Origin: Castanea sativa | Lineage: Eukaryota > Streptophyta > Magnoliopsida > Fagales > Fagaceae | DNA: 64,000 nt | Reading direction: 5' to 3' | Assembly: GCF_040712315.1 (NCBI RefSeq) | Contig: NC_134015.1 | Span: 2,454,445 to 2,518,444, forward strand | Shown here: positions 35,781 to 48,464 of the stretch, piece after piece | How positions within the stretch are numbered: position 1 is the first letter of the stretch | How the letters are laid out: every line of letters starts with the position of its first letter | The notes under the pieces: generated by a model | Databases searched by the model: none | What the model saw: only the letters and a program-made list of their open reading frames with translations | Told to the model about the DNA's origin: nothing | Translations under genes and position numbers: made by a program

Positions 35781-35930
35781 TCAATTAGGCCATTGCCTGA
35801 GGTGCCTTACAAGAGAAAGACCCCAAATTTTAGTTTGAATGTTTGTTTTATTGAAACAATTATTAAATTAAATCTGCGGTTTGCTTGGATAGGGCCAGGT
35901 CTTAGGCTAAGCCAATTTGGCCATCACTAA

Positions 35931-36172
35931 GGTTCCATTTGCTTGGAGGGGTGGAAAAGTAAAAGAATAGAATATGTAGAGATAATATAAAAGTTTTTAG
36001 TTCTATCATGGTGTTTGGTTTAGGAGTGGAAAAGTTGAGGGGGGAAAAATGTAATTTTATTTTAATTTACTTTCATGCCACTACTAAAAAGAGAGTTACA
36101 AATTAGGAAAGAAAAGCTAGATGAACTAAAAAAAAATGAAACAGATGAAACACAACCAAAAAATAATATATA

Positions 36173-36207
<35 letters not shown>

Positions 36208-37037
36208 GACGATTCCAAACTCTAATGGCTTTGTAAGTCATAATGGATGAGCCCAAGATACATTACACATCTATGGCAAGCATTTATGCCAAAGAGTAAC
36301 AAACCTAGCAACGGAAAAGAAGATGTTACACAAATCGAAGCATAAGTTTGTAATGTATTAACCGTTACAAATAATAATGAATGTAGAGATTTGTTGCTCA
36401 TTAAAGACAAGATGGCTATAAAGCCAAAGGGGAAGAGAACCAAAAGATACACAATTCTAATCCCAAAAATACTCCCAAAGTTGAATTTCATTGTGATATT
36501 CCAATTAAATTCCATTCTAACTTCATCGTTGGAGGGTTTTTGGCAAACACCACACCATAGAATCCATATTTCTCCATTTCATATCTTATTGTAGGTTTGC
36601 CTTAGACGTATCCATCCACTTTGTCCATCTACATAGACGAGAACTCAACTGACGATTTTTTGCATCATCAATATATATAAGCAAATTGAATGAAAAGTTT
36701 AGAAAATGAAAAAAAGCTAAAGAAGGAAATTTTTAAAAAAGGAAACATTTGAGTAACAAAAAATGACAAAATCGGAGGAAAAAAAAAAGTGCCAAGAAGA
36801 AACCAAGAAAACCCAACATGTTGCAGCACATGGGTGCTTTAGTTCAAACATTTTTCTCTGATTTTCTACCTAATATGGGAAGAAAACATTTTGATGAGCC
36901 CAAGGGGAAAATAGTATGGTCCCACTAGTTTTCCTACCTTAAATCTCTCCAACCAAACATCCAAAAAATCCATTTTCTCTCCACATTTCTCCATTTCCTT
37001 TCCATTCTCCCTAAAATCCTTCCAGCCAAACGGACCC
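35931..37037. mobile_element. ~1.1-kb element with Tourist-like ends (unit B)
   Basis: The best-preserved copy. It is flanked by TAA at 35928-35930 and 37038-37040, with imperfect inverted ends GGTTCCATTTGCTTGG and GGGTCCGTTTGGCTGG. No transposase. Confidence 0.62.
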
Positions 37038-37442
37038 TAAGGCCACGTATGATGCGGCTCAATATAAATTCAACTTAATTGAAATTCTAAAATGTTTTTT
37101 AAAAATTTATTTGAAGTTTGCTAAATCACCATGAATGATCAATTTTCCATAACAATTCAAGACTTCAATTTTTTGAAACAAGTCTCCCACATTATATACA
37201 GCCATAAACTAAACAATCTCTCTCTTAACACAAAAAGTAACATTGGAAATTAGATTCTAACTCTTCTCACGTTACCCAAGGTAAATTATAAGTATTTTCT
37301 AAAATAATAAATAAATTTTAATTTATTCGAATGTTGAGTGGCATTTTTTAAATATCAAATAATTTTTTTTAATGACCACGTTAGTGTCTAACATGCTAAC
37401 TATGGATCCTATGTGCCACATAAGCACTTTTATTTAGTAAGA

Positions 37443-38112
37443 TGACAGTTTTAAAAATTGATGGATATGATAAAATACGAACTCCAATATCGTCCATGAA
37501 GGTCGTCCAGGAATGCAAAGGTTGTAAGAACCTCGTTCATAAGAAGCTCGTCCATGCAGGAAGGTGCTTGGACAAGCTTCACATGGTCAAGTTTCACGAA
37601 ACCACACCGTGTCGTCCAAGGGAGCCATCAACCTCGTCCGTAAGAAGGTCGTCCATAGAGGAACGACCTCCCTTGAAAGCGAGGTACACTTGACTGGAGG
37701 ACCCCTAGACGAGGTCTTGGCACTTAGGAAAATTCCTAAGTGTGCACAACAACTCATTATCACACACATAACTTCCAGTGATCGTTATGTGGGAAAATGT
37801 AACTCTTAAACAGTTGTGGAAGTTATTCCTGAACCCTCACACCTCCTCAAATCTAGGGGAGGTTACAAGTTTAGTAACTGTTTCTAGGAAACTATGTAAA
37901 TACTCATTCAGACCAGACAAAGGTACGTTTTTACATTTCCTGAAAAGTTGAAACTCCAAAATTATTAAGAGAAAACTAACTTTGCCATCGGAAGATTCTT
38001 GGCCGGCAACCCCGGTCATCTTTGATCGTTTTTCTTTCTTTTTCAGGCCATCAAGACAGCCAGTAGTTCTTTCTAATCCAAAGCATCCAACCTACTGATT
38101 TTCTTCGCATCA
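37443..38112. mobile_element. Probable solo LTR (unit B)
   Basis: Copy of 21552-22232 with the same TG...CA ends and TAAGA/TAAAA flanks. A short internal deletion near 37512 removes one of the CGTCC-rich pieces. Confidence 0.55.
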
Positions 38113-38430
38113 TAAAAAATGATTTTCAAAAATTAGGGGTCGAATAGGAAGCCTAAAAAATTGAAGGCGAAAATATCATTTTGGTCCTTACATTTTAGAG
38201 TCACGGTCAATTTGGTCCATATATTTTGATAATAGTCAATTTAGTTCCTGTTATTTTTAACTTACAATCAATTTGGTCTCCACCATTAATTTACTAACGA
38301 AAAATACTTACATGTCAAACAGAGAGCATTGTTGGCATACTTCATGCCTACATGGCTTATAAAATAATATTAAACAAATTTAATCAACATAAAAAATTTC
38401 TACATCATCATTTATGTGAAATTATAAACC

Positions 38431-38543
38431 CAAGTGAGTTGGCCGAGTGGCTAGGCACTCGATCTCAAAGTGCTTGTCCCAAGTTCGACAGGGTGTACTC
38501 CCTAGTTGGACTCTGAATACCTACACTTTGAAAAAAAAAAAAA
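38431..38543 (+). mobile_element. tRNA-derived SINE (unit B)
   Basis: Copy of 22551-22666. A-box-like 'ggccgagtgg' at 38441, B-box-like 'agttcgaca' near 38482, A-rich tail at 38531-38543. Confidence 0.68.
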
Positions 38544-40031
38544 GAAGAAGAAATTATAAAGGCAAAAATAATAAGAATCATACTTTCTTTTCTTTTCCTT
38601 CCTTGGCAACCAAACACAATCTAAACATTAAAAAAAAAATCAATACAACCATTGTACGGTGGGTTCTTTTTTTTTCAATTGAAATTGCTGGGTTTGATTT
38701 TTATTCAAACCCAAAGTCCTCTATCTCTCTCTTGGAAATACAGAAAGTCAAACTGAAATGAGTAAAACCCAGAAACAGCTCCCTAAAGCTAAATTATAAT
38801 GACCACAAATCAAGTAAATATCCAGATTTTATCAACAAAAAGAAGAAGTAAATATCCAGATTAGAAATGGCCAAAAAAAAAAATTTAACAGCAACTCCCA
38901 TCGTTACCAGCGATTTGGGTTAGTTGGGACCAATCTTTTTAAAAATATATATATATATATATTTTTTTTTTCATTTTCTCACGATTTCTTGGAAACCAAA
39001 CGGTGGGGAGAGTTTGAACCACCTGTTCCACTCTCTCTACCTTGCCACCGACGAGGACCAAGCCTCCGTCACGCTGATCAGTCGTCGCACCATTGGGTTG
39101 GAGTCCATTGCCACTACTACTGTTAGGATCGGTGAAGGCAGATGTGATTGGGTTTCTTTGAATGATGAGTTGTAGCTGCTACTGGTGATGAGTTTCATTT
39201 TGGGTTGGAGATGGGTTGTGGCTACTATTAGTGAGGGGTTTTGTTTTGAATTTCAATTCACAGATCTGGACTTGATTTTCTGGGTTGTTTGTGGAGTTTT
39301 CAAGGAGTATGTTGTGTTTGGTTACCCAGAGAGTGGAAGAAAGAAATGGAAAAAAATGAATTACAGATTTTTTTTGAGGATAAACGTCAGAAAAAGGAAT
39401 TAGAGATTGATTGCCAAGAAAGTGATTTAAAAAAAAAATAATAATAATGAACACAAGAGAATTAAGTCAATTAAATTTACTCTCAAGACTTTTTATTAAA
39501 AATATTGTGGAATTAATTCTGTTTCTGTTTTTTTTTTTTACGCTGATGTAACAATTTTTTATGTTAATTACAAAATTTTATTATTATTTTGTAAGCTTGC
39601 CAATTATGCATACTGTTTATCATGTAGATATTTTTCGTTAAGAGTTAACAATAAGGACTTAATTGATTGTAAGATAAAAATAATAAGGATCAAATTGACT
39701 ACTATGAAAATATAAAAATCAAATTAATTGATAGTAGCTCTAAAATCTAAAATGTAAGAACGAAAATAGTATTTTAGTCAAAATTGAAAGCCATAGTAAA
39801 AATTGACCAGAAATACATAGAACCAAAAAGATATTTTGTTCAAATGTTCTTATAACTCTTTCATCGTGGTCGACATGACACTCTGACTATAGTACTACAA
39901 CTTTAAAAAGTTGATTACTTTGTAAATAAGCGGGGAAATTCACTTCGCTTTGTGCCTTGTGGGTAGGTCAAAGAGAACATAATAGATCAGTGTGAACAGA
40001 TAACGTAGGGCCCTGCTTTTGAATTTGCTAT

Positions 40032-40228
40032 ATGGTTTCTCCTGAATATCATCAATCAGTTCATTTATCTACCTACTCTTTCACTGACTCTTATTCTCTT
40101 GTGATATACAGCAAATTTCCCATTTCCAAACTATGGCTTTACTTTCTGCTATTGTGGAGCAGCTTGGTCCTTTCATTTCTTCAGAGTTCACCTTGACTGC
40201 TCATATAAATGGAGAGAAAAGAATGTGA
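40032..40228 (+). pseudogene. Truncated 5' fragment of a CNL gene (unit C)
   Basis: Counterpart of 1105-1307. The short frame starts at 40133 and stops at 40226-40228 (31 codons). Six bases coding Arg-Ala after the start are deleted relative to A, without breaking the frame. It ends at the same place, showing the truncation happened before the triplication. Confidence 0.85.
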
Positions 40229-40641
40229 CAAGGATCGCTCAAAAAAAAAAAAAAAGATCGCTGATGGGTCAATTTACTGTAGCCGTTAGATTATATCAAG
40301 GGCTGAGATTAGAGCTATTGCACACTGTGGAACTTCTCTTCAGCTACTCCCAAGACCGAATAGCCTCTTTTGTTTTCCTTCAGCTTTTCTTTTACTTCAG
40401 CGTGTGAGCCACGCTTATTAAAGTCATTATTTCTCAATAAATGAGCTAAAGACTTTGTGCGGTGCGCTGGATATAATAGATGACTAGTGTGGACTAATAA
40501 TGTAAAACCAGGACTTCATTGATAACAGGATTTGGTTTCTCCTGAATATCATCAACCGGTTCATTTATCATCTAGCTACTTTTTCTCACAGACTCTTCTT
40601 TCTCTTCTTGTGATATCCAGCAAATTTCCCATTTCCAATCT

Positions 40642-43617
40642 ATGGCTCGTGCTTTACTTTCTGCTATTGTGGAGCAGCTTGGTTCTTTCATTTCTTCAGA
40701 GTTCACCTTGACTGCAACTGTCAAACAAGAAGTCCAAAAGCTTGAAACCAAATTCCGTACCATCCAGGCAGTGCTCAATGATGCTGAGAAGAGGCAGCTG
40801 AAGGAGGAAGCTGTGAAGCTTTGGTTAGATAAGCTCAAATGCGTATCCTACGAGATGGACGACGTGTTGGACGAGTGGAACACTGCCATGATCAAAGAAG
40901 AGATTGAGAAACAACAAAAAGACGAAGAAAAAGCTGAAACTAGCACCACTAAGAAGAGGAAGGTATGGCCCCTCATCTCAGTTCCTAATCTTTTTCAGCA
41001 TCGTGATATTGCTCATAAGATAAAAGAACTTAACGAAAAATTAGATGAGATTAACAAAGAGAGGGAAGTGTACGGGTTTGAATTGAGTAGGGCCATTGAA
41101 GAAGTAGTTGAGAGGCCAAAAACTACTTCTTATGTTGATGTGTTTGATATTCTTGGCCGTGATAGGGTTAAGGATCATTTAGTGAGCATTCTATTGGGCA
41201 AGGGTACTGAAAAAGAAAAACTCCCCCATGTCATCTCTTTGGTGGGCATGGGCGGTATGGGAAAAACAACACTTGCCCAGCTAGCCTTTAATCATCATGA
41301 GGTGATGGATCATTTTGAAGAAAGAATTTGGGTTTGTGTTCCTAAACCCTTTGATCAATGTAGGTTTGCAAAAGCTATCGTTGAAGCTTTGGGAGTTCGT
41401 GATTTTAACACTACTGAATTGCAGAGTCTATTGGAAAAAATTTGTGAATTAATCGGGGGAAAGAAGTTTTTTCTTGTCTTTGATGATGTGTGGACTGAAG
41501 ACTATGCAATGTGGAAGCCAATTAGAGATGCACTCAAAAGTTGTGGTTCCCAAAGTAGTAAAATTCTAGTCACTACACGTAAAGGCAAAGTTGCGAAGAT
41601 GATGGAAAGTGCAAATACGATTAAGTTGGAGGAATTGTCTGAGGAAGATTGTTGGTTGGTGTTTAGTAAAATAGCATTTTTTGATAAAGATCCTAAGCAA
41701 TGTGAGCAACTAGAAGTCCTTGGCAAGCAAATATCAAAGAAGTGTAAAGGCTTGCCCCTTGCTGCAAAAACTCTAGGGAGTCTCATGCATTTCAAGAAAA
41801 GTAAAGAAGAATGGAAGAACGTTTTGGATAGCAATTTGTGGGAATTAGAAGATGTGGAAAGAGGTCTTTTTGTGCCATTGTTACTTAGTTATTTTGATTT
41901 GCCCTCACCACTGAAACGGTGTTTCTCATACTGTGCTGTCTTTCCGAAAGATCATGCTTTTAATGTTAATGAGTTGGTACATATGTGGACAGCACATGGA
42001 TTTGTTGAGTCAAAGGGAAATATGGAGGTGGAAATCATGGGAAGAGAATACTTTGATAATTTAGTCATTCACTCTTTCTTTCAAGAAGATATTTACGGGT
42101 ACAAAATGCATGATATAGTGCATGACTTTGCACAGTTGATTACTAAGAATGAATGCTTTATAATCAATAGTGACATAGAATTGGAATCAGATTATAATAA
42201 TACTCGCCATTTGAGATTAGTAATTCCAAAAGAAACCCAATTTCCTGTGTCTATTGATAGTGCCAAAAATCTACGCACCCTCATCTTTTTTAATCAAGGT
42301 GGTTATAACATATCCAATTTATTCCAAAATTTTAGACTTTTACGAGTGTTAACGTTGGAGTGTAGAATGAAACTTCCGCATACCGTGGAAAATTTAATAC
42401 ATTTAAGGTATCTCATTTTGTTTAACTGCAATGAGGTATTGCCTGAAGCCATTTGTAATCTATGCAATTTACAATATTTGGAGATTACCCAGGCTTCTGG
42501 TTCTGTGTTCACAAAATTACCTCAAGGGATAGGTAAATTAATTAACTTAAGACATCTTATTGGAGAACATTTTCTGATTCCAAGAGGGATTGGAAGATTG
42601 ATTTCTCTTAGAACATTAAAATGTTTCAGCATAAGTGACGAGGATAGCGAAAGATGTAAACTAAGAGAATTAAAAAATTTGAACCACCTGCAAGGGAGTT
42701 TTGAAATACGTGGGTTGGGGAACCTGGTAGATATAAGTGAGGCCAAGAATGCACAACTTAAAAAGAAGATACACCTTCGTGAATTGAAGCTATCTTTTAA
42801 GAAAGGGAAGGATAGAGGATGGTGGGATGATAGGGTTCCAAATGCCGTCGACCCCAATGACAAAAGAATGGAGAGGGATGTATTATTTTTAAATGCGTTA
42901 GAGCCACCTCAAGACTTGGAGCTGTTAGACATTCGTTGGTACCAGGGCACCACAATGTCTCCTAATTGGTTGATGTCCTTGACCAAATTGAAAACGGTTT
43001 CTATCGATTCGGTCGCCAAGTTAATGAGTTTGCCTCCTTTGGGGAAGTTTCCGCTCCTTGAATTGTTAACTATATGGAATGTGTGTAGTCTGAAAAAAGT
43101 GGGTGTTGAATTTTTGGGAATAGAATCTGAAAACAAGAAACAAGACATAATATTCCCAAATTTGAAACATCTCATGTTTCTGTGGTTGGAGGAGTGGGAA
43201 GAATGGATTGGGATTGGAGGAAAAGAAGACGCAAACTGTATTACTGTAATGCCACGTCTTCAAAAGTTAGAAATTCATTGTTGCAGAAAGTTAAAGTCGC
43301 TGTCGGACTTCCTGCGTACAATTCCATTGAATAAATTGGTGATCGCTGGCTGTCCAATCATCAAGAAACGTTGCCAAAGAGAGACAGGAGAGGACTGGCA
43401 CACCATTTCTCACATCCCAAACATCCATCTTCCAGAACATGGGAAATTGGGTAACTCATTCTGCTTCTTAATCTCCTTACTCTTCATTTATTTTGCAAAT
43501 ATATACTATCAATTAAATATTCTCATTTTTACGAAAATAAATTACTCACAACCTAGATTGATGAATTTAACATATTCTCATAAATTTGAGTTAGCGTGGT
43601 TTATTGTTGTTGCTTAG
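40642..43617 (+). CDS. CC-NBS-LRR disease-resistance protein, RGA-like (CNL-C)
   Basis: Second intact NLR receptor gene, 991 codons as read. The ATG at 40642 is the first in frame here. Motifs are as in CNL-A, shifted by one residue after an extra Glu near 154: EDVID-like at 70-79, P-loop GMGGMGKTT at 202-210, kinase-2 'FFLVFDDVW' ending at 284, GLPLA at 370-374, MHD at 489-491, then LRRs. Several replacement differences from A lie in the linker and NB region (for example DRVKDHLVSILL, PKPFDQ) and the LRR. From about residue 938 the frame continues into a hydrophobic tail lacking in A. A GTAACT at 43451, shared by all copies, suggests that tail is intronic and that the protein really ends through a short downstream exon. 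Confidence 0.9.
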   Translation: MARALLSAIVEQLGSFISSEFTLTATVKQEVQKLETKFRTIQAVLNDAEKRQLKEEAVKLWLDKLKCVSYEMDDVLDEWNTAMIKEEIEKQQKDEEKAETSTTKKRKVWPLISVPNLFQHRDIAHKIKELNEKLDEINKEREVYGFELSRAIEEVVERPKTTSYVDVFDILGRDRVKDHLVSILLGKGTEKEKLPHVISLVGMGGMGKTTLAQLAFNHHEVMDHFEERIWVCVPKPFDQCRFAKAIVEALGVRDFNTTELQSLLEKICELIGGKKFFLVFDDVWTEDYAMWKPIRDALKSCGSQSSKILVTTRKGKVAKMMESANTIKLEELSEEDCWLVFSKIAFFDKDPKQCEQLEVLGKQISKKCKGLPLAAKTLGSLMHFKKSKEEWKNVLDSNLWELEDVERGLFVPLLLSYFDLPSPLKRCFSYCAVFPKDHAFNVNELVHMWTAHGFVESKGNMEVEIMGREYFDNLVIHSFFQEDIYGYKMHDIVHDFAQLITKNECFIINSDIELESDYNNTRHLRLVIPKETQFPVSIDSAKNLRTLIFFNQGGYNISNLFQNFRLLRVLTLECRMKLPHTVENLIHLRYLILFNCNEVLPEAICNLCNLQYLEITQASGSVFTKLPQGIGKLINLRHLIGEHFLIPRGIGRLISLRTLKCFSISDEDSERCKLRELKNLNHLQGSFEIRGLGNLVDISEAKNAQLKKKIHLRELKLSFKKGKDRGWWDDRVPNAVDPNDKRMERDVLFLNALEPPQDLELLDIRWYQGTTMSPNWLMSLTKLKTVSIDSVAKLMSLPPLGKFPLLELLTIWNVCSLKKVGVEFLGIESENKKQDIIFPNLKHLMFLWLEEWEEWIGIGGKEDANCITVMPRLQKLEIHCCRKLKSLSDFLRTIPLNKLVIAGCPIIKKRCQRETGEDWHTISHIPNIHLPEHGKLGNSFCFLISLLFIYFANIYYQLNILIFTKINYSQPRLMNLTYSHKFELAWFIVVA

Positions 43618-44389
43618 ATTCAGTTAGCTTGTGATGTATTCAAAATTGCTTGATGGGTACAATAAATTTTCAGAAATGATTTAAAAAATAAAAGGCTGGA
43701 CTTTCAGATGGAATAATCAAATGAACGTAGATTTTCACTCATTTGCATTTAAATGTAAACAACTCAAAATCAGATGCCTACCTCTTTCTATTTCATTTGT
43801 AGTTTAATATTTTTATGGGTCTTGCTCATTTTCTTGATTTAGATGAAATCATAAAAACTGCGCGTGAGCAAAGTTCATCCTCGGCTTGATTCGGCATTGC
43901 AAGTCTGAACCAGTAAAGGGTAATTTCTTCCTACTTCTTTCTTCCTCTTCTGCTGCTTTTGTCATTTGGCTGATATACAATTAATTATTTTCATTAACTC
44001 TCAAAATTTATCAAATTTTGGCCAAACTCACAACAAGACTGTTAGCAATGGTTCAATCTAGTAGGCCCACTATTTGCAACATTACCAGAATGAGTAAATG
44101 TATGGAAGATTTTTCATTTATTTTAAAGAATCCAGACTGAATAGTAATGAAACATTACTTGTGGATTTTATTATTGGCATATGGCCTTGTTATTTAACAT
44201 TAATATTTTACTTAATTTTGAGTAGGATTTTTCTTGTGTCTAAACTTAATACAATCCTTGCGTCTCATTTTAATTTGCTTTTCTAAGTGATACAGAAAGT
44301 GCTGTCCATTTTTTAAAGAACTGTGCAATTTTCACTAGTGTAACATAGTTATAAATTTGTCAAAAAAAAAAAAAAAAATTGCCAAGCGT

Positions 44390-44424
<35 letters not shown>

Positions 44425-45945
44425 CTTATGTTCTCTTTTATTGCAAAGTATATCCAAATATTATTTTTTTTATCTTTTGTAACAAGATGATTTTTCTTAC
44501 TGTTTTTCCATCTCTAATAACCTCATGCTAGATATTTAATTTTGTTGGCCTCATTTAAACCATACATCAAATTCTATTATGTAGGGAAGTATATTTTGTG
44601 CTTGAGCAAAATTTCACGCATGGATGCACTTTGAGAAAGACCTACAGAAGAAATGCGTTCATTTTATTTTGGCAGTAAAGCTTGCATATCGTATGACACA
44701 TGAAAGGTTAGGTAGGTACTTGACAATCTACAACTTATGCAACATTCTATCCTTAATCTTCAGGCTTTGATGTTTCACCTTTCAAATTTGATTCTGGATG
44801 CACACAGATTTCTTGTCTTAGTGATGTGTTTCTTATCAATGAAGATGAGGAAGAGTGAGATGTTACGACCAAGGGTAGAGGGCACAATTTGATAAATACT
44901 TGCTATTTTGAAAAGGACACCATAAGAAGTGGAGAGGAGAAGATAGGACCAGTCTTGGTCTAGGCGCATAAATGTTGCTTCTTGCATAGGTAACTCTCTC
45001 CTTTCTATTTCTTTTTCTTTTTTCATTTATTGCTGCATTTGTTTTTTTTTCCATGGTCAATCATTTTTTTTTCAACCTAATAATACCTTAGGAATGTCTT
45101 GCTCTCCTTCAGTCTAGGAACAATACCCTAGGAATATTTGACAAAAATTGTGATTATGAAAACATTATTTCACAATTTGAACTAAAATCATGTTTTCAAA
45201 ACACAATTTTCAAATAAAATGTGTGCAGAATTTGAAATAACGAGAGTGTACCAAGACTTTCCCGTTTGACTAAACCAATTCTAATTTCCAATGTCACAAT
45301 TTCCTCTACTTTGTCCATCCCAACTGGTTTTTGCTTAAGGAGGGGAACCCTTCCATCCATGCAACCATAATTGAAGTGAAAACTTTGACCAAACCAAATA
45401 AGAGAAAGTCTAACTACACAAACAATTTGACAACAAGTTTCACACATGTTGAGGTGTTTGGTCAGTAATTTGAATGTCATAAACTGATGATAATGGTGAT
45501 TCTAGATGAAAATGATGTTGCCATCAATTATATCCTGCTGAGTGCTAAAAAATTTATTGTGTAGCATTGCACCACCACATGAACCTGCCATTTTGTCTCT
45601 GCAACTCAGAGCCTAATATACAACACAGTTGTTTCAAAGTACAAGTGAAAGTGTACAGTAAAATATATACTGGCCTCTTTCTCCATCCCAATGCGTAAAG
45701 CGGTGTTCAAAGCACATGCATTTCTGTCTTCGTCCCTTCCATCCATGAAGTAGCTCTCCCTCAGTCAGACTCGGTGGGCTCCAACTGAATCACTATGACT
45801 CTGCCATGCACATGGGCTCCTCTGTTGCTCAGTTTTCCTTCACGCAAAAGCTCTCAACCACAGAGTGCTCTTAACGCAAAAGATCGTTAGAACAAATTTG
45901 ATTCTCAACTGAAATCCACCAATCATGCTCATACGTCTCTATATC
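43618..45945. other. 3' spacer of CNL-C, no gene seen
   Basis: Colinear with 4550-7024. It carries a T run of about 32 bases at 44393-44424, longer than in the other copies. Minus-strand ORFs at 44775-45060 and 45196-45480 are conserved only as far as the DNA itself is. Confidence 0.5.
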
Positions 45946-45953
45946 TATAAATA
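45946..45953 (+). promoter_or_regulatory. TATA box of the degenerate GH28 gene (unit C)
   Basis: TATAAATA with the same leader and splice donor as at 7025. Downstream at about 46049-46068 a GT run has become a long alternating GC run. Confidence 0.42.
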
Positions 45954-46599
45954 CTCTTACCCACTCAAACATTCTTCAGTCTCCAAACACTTAAACTAAT
46001 TTTGCTCTTGATTTCTCTCTAAATCGGTGAGTTTCAGTTTATATATATGTGTGTGCGCGCGCGCGCGCTAAAAGCCAACTTTGTATTGAGGTTTTGTATT
46101 GAGATTTGAACCCTGCTTCATTCAGGCACTGAGCCTCACTCACTGTCACTCAAATGGTGTTGTTTCCTTCTCTGCAATCTGCATATTGAAGCTTCTGTTA
46201 TCTTATTTCATTTGTGTTTTTAGCAGCTGCTCTGTTTTTACTGTAGCATTTCACTTGTTTTAGGCTGGATGCTCTTGTTGTTGCATGGGTTTTTGTATTC
46301 TTCTTCATTTGTTTAATGAAAGTTACTGATTCATCGAAAAAGTTATTCACAATCCCTTTCATTTATTTTGTGTTTCTTTTAAACTAACTTGTATGTATTA
46401 TTTTATTCATACATGCTAAAGTTTACATTGTTCCATATTTAGCCAAATGCCTTCAAATCATACTTGTGAAAAGGGGAACAAGATCTAAATCAATGAAAAG
46501 GCGTACTAAGCTAAGGCACTTGAATCCATGCATTATTGAAAATCCTTCTGGTTGTGTTATTTGTATACCTCTAAGCTGAGATTTTTTTTCTTTAAGCCT

Positions 46600-48110
46600 A
46601 TTGGTTGATTTTGAGATTAAAAAAACTCGCTTTTTGGCTTGATAATGAGAAGATTGATGGAACTCTTGTTGCACCAGATGGATTTGAAGCATGGTCGGCA
46701 AAAACTAGTATGCAAGACAGTCTGATCTTCATAAGTATCAGGGGATGTTATTGCACAGGGTTGGTCTTATAAATGGCAGATGAGAGAAATGGTGGAATAT
46801 TCATGGCAGGCATGACAAAGTGAGCCTTTATATTTATTTCTAATCATACCTCATTAATGTTGACATCCTATATTAATGGAATAAATCTTGATGATTCTTT
46901 AAGATGTAAACAAAAGTAGCTATAAATTTAATTTGGAAGTTAAAACTCTGTAGAAGTTCTTCCATTGAAGTTTTTAACTTATGCCATAAGTTTTGCTTCT
47001 AGTTCTGGTTTGAAAGTAAGGGGAGTTGGGTTAAGATCAGCTCCAGGTTTCATTTTGGATTCGGTGATTTTTAGAATGTCCATTTAGAACTTGTTGATAG
47101 TCCTAACATGATGTAGAATAGACTGCTATGGTCGTTCTAGACTCTCATGCGCACCTGAAATCATCACGTATGGCAAAAAGGCAGTAGTAGAAATCATGGG
47201 CCTCGCAATCAGAATAGCATGAAATTTGGCAGGCTGAAGCAAAACGGCATTTTAAGCAATATTTGTTACTTTGCCACGAGGTAACCCTGAAAATGGCGAA
47301 TTCCTTCATCTAGGCTCCAAAAACTACATTTTGTCGTTTATAGTAATTTTTGTTTCCTTAATAACTTTTTGCTCAAAAGTCAGAATAAGGTCCCACTTGT
47401 TATGGGACGACCCTTAAGGTTAGTAGTTTTTGATTCTGCATTAAACTCAATTTTTCCATTTTTGGTAAGTTTTAGTATTTTGTCACCTAATCACATAATT
47501 AATGCAAATTAGGGTTTTAGACGTTTTTCTTAGTATTTATATGTTTTGTAGCCGTCAAAAGCAGTTTAGACTATTATCAATAAACATAGACTTTTTGTCA
47601 AATTCTTTTTCTGGTAGATTCTAGTTTATCTCCTTGTGGATTTAGGGAATCCACTTGTTGATTTTAAGTTTACTACCAAAAGCTAATAGTTTAGTTTTTG
47701 TTCTATCAAGAGAGTATCGTGTGTGCTTTCTTCAAGCTTCTGCGATATCACAACACTAATGGAATTCACTTGGAGGAGAGAAATAATGTGAAAATATACA
47801 ATTCATTCATATCCACTAGCATATTATTCCACAAGCTCTCAAATCCTGGTTCTTGTCTTCCCTATGTATTTCCTATTCTAAAAATGTCTTACTGTTTGGG
47901 TTTAAACCTTTGATACAGGTGATGATTTTATTGGCATACAATGTGGATATAAGGAATGTTACATGCATTTACTATTCTCAAAGGGTAATACCGATTTTTG
48001 GTTTATTGGTCTAAGCTACTACATGGTATCCCTTTTGCATGGAGTTCTGATTGTTTAAGGAGTACATGGAATCTATACAGGTACTGCTTCACCTACATCA
48101 TCTATACATA
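46600..48110 (+). pseudogene. Polygalacturonase (GH28) pseudogene 1, unit C
   Basis: Copy of 7660-9170 with the same unrelated insert and frame breaks. It carries 'NTNGIHLEERNNVKIYNSF' at about 47754-47810. It is as decayed as the A copy. Confidence 0.72.
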
Positions 48111-48464
48111 CCTCTTAACTAATTATTGAGATTTGAGACAAAAAGCTATCAAAAAGTCCAAGTTTTGGTTTAAAAAGATTGAAACAAAATGCCATCTTCC
48201 TTTGTAGTATAGTCAAATTAAGGTAATTGGCTTGTACTTCAATGTACTGTGTGTAGACCCCACTCTGTTAAAAGAGAATTTGTTATATATGTAGCCAAAT
48301 ATCTTCAAATCCATATTCTTATAATGAAAAGGCATACTCAGTTAAGGCCATGCTAAAGCATGAATTCCTCTAGGATAATTAATATTGTGTTTTTCATTAT
48401 CATTTTAGCTATCTCAGTTCCTTTCATTTAGGGAAAATTTCCTAGGCCCACATGACAGAAGCAT

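Larger units (their letters stand above)
23168..38978. repeat. Segmental tandem duplication, unit B (shortened)
   Basis: This is the second direct copy. Compared with unit A it lacks the stretch corresponding to A 6734-12459 (both GH28 pseudogenes), the stretch corresponding to A 14310-16750 (most of the tandem array), and about 600 bp upstream of the CNL, including the truncated CNL fragment. Unrelated DNA sits at 23760-24425, 30076-30640 and 32571-32762. Its CNL copy is interrupted by nonsense codons. The 3' part, from the 70-codon ORF through the SINE, stays colinear with A. Confidence 0.93.
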
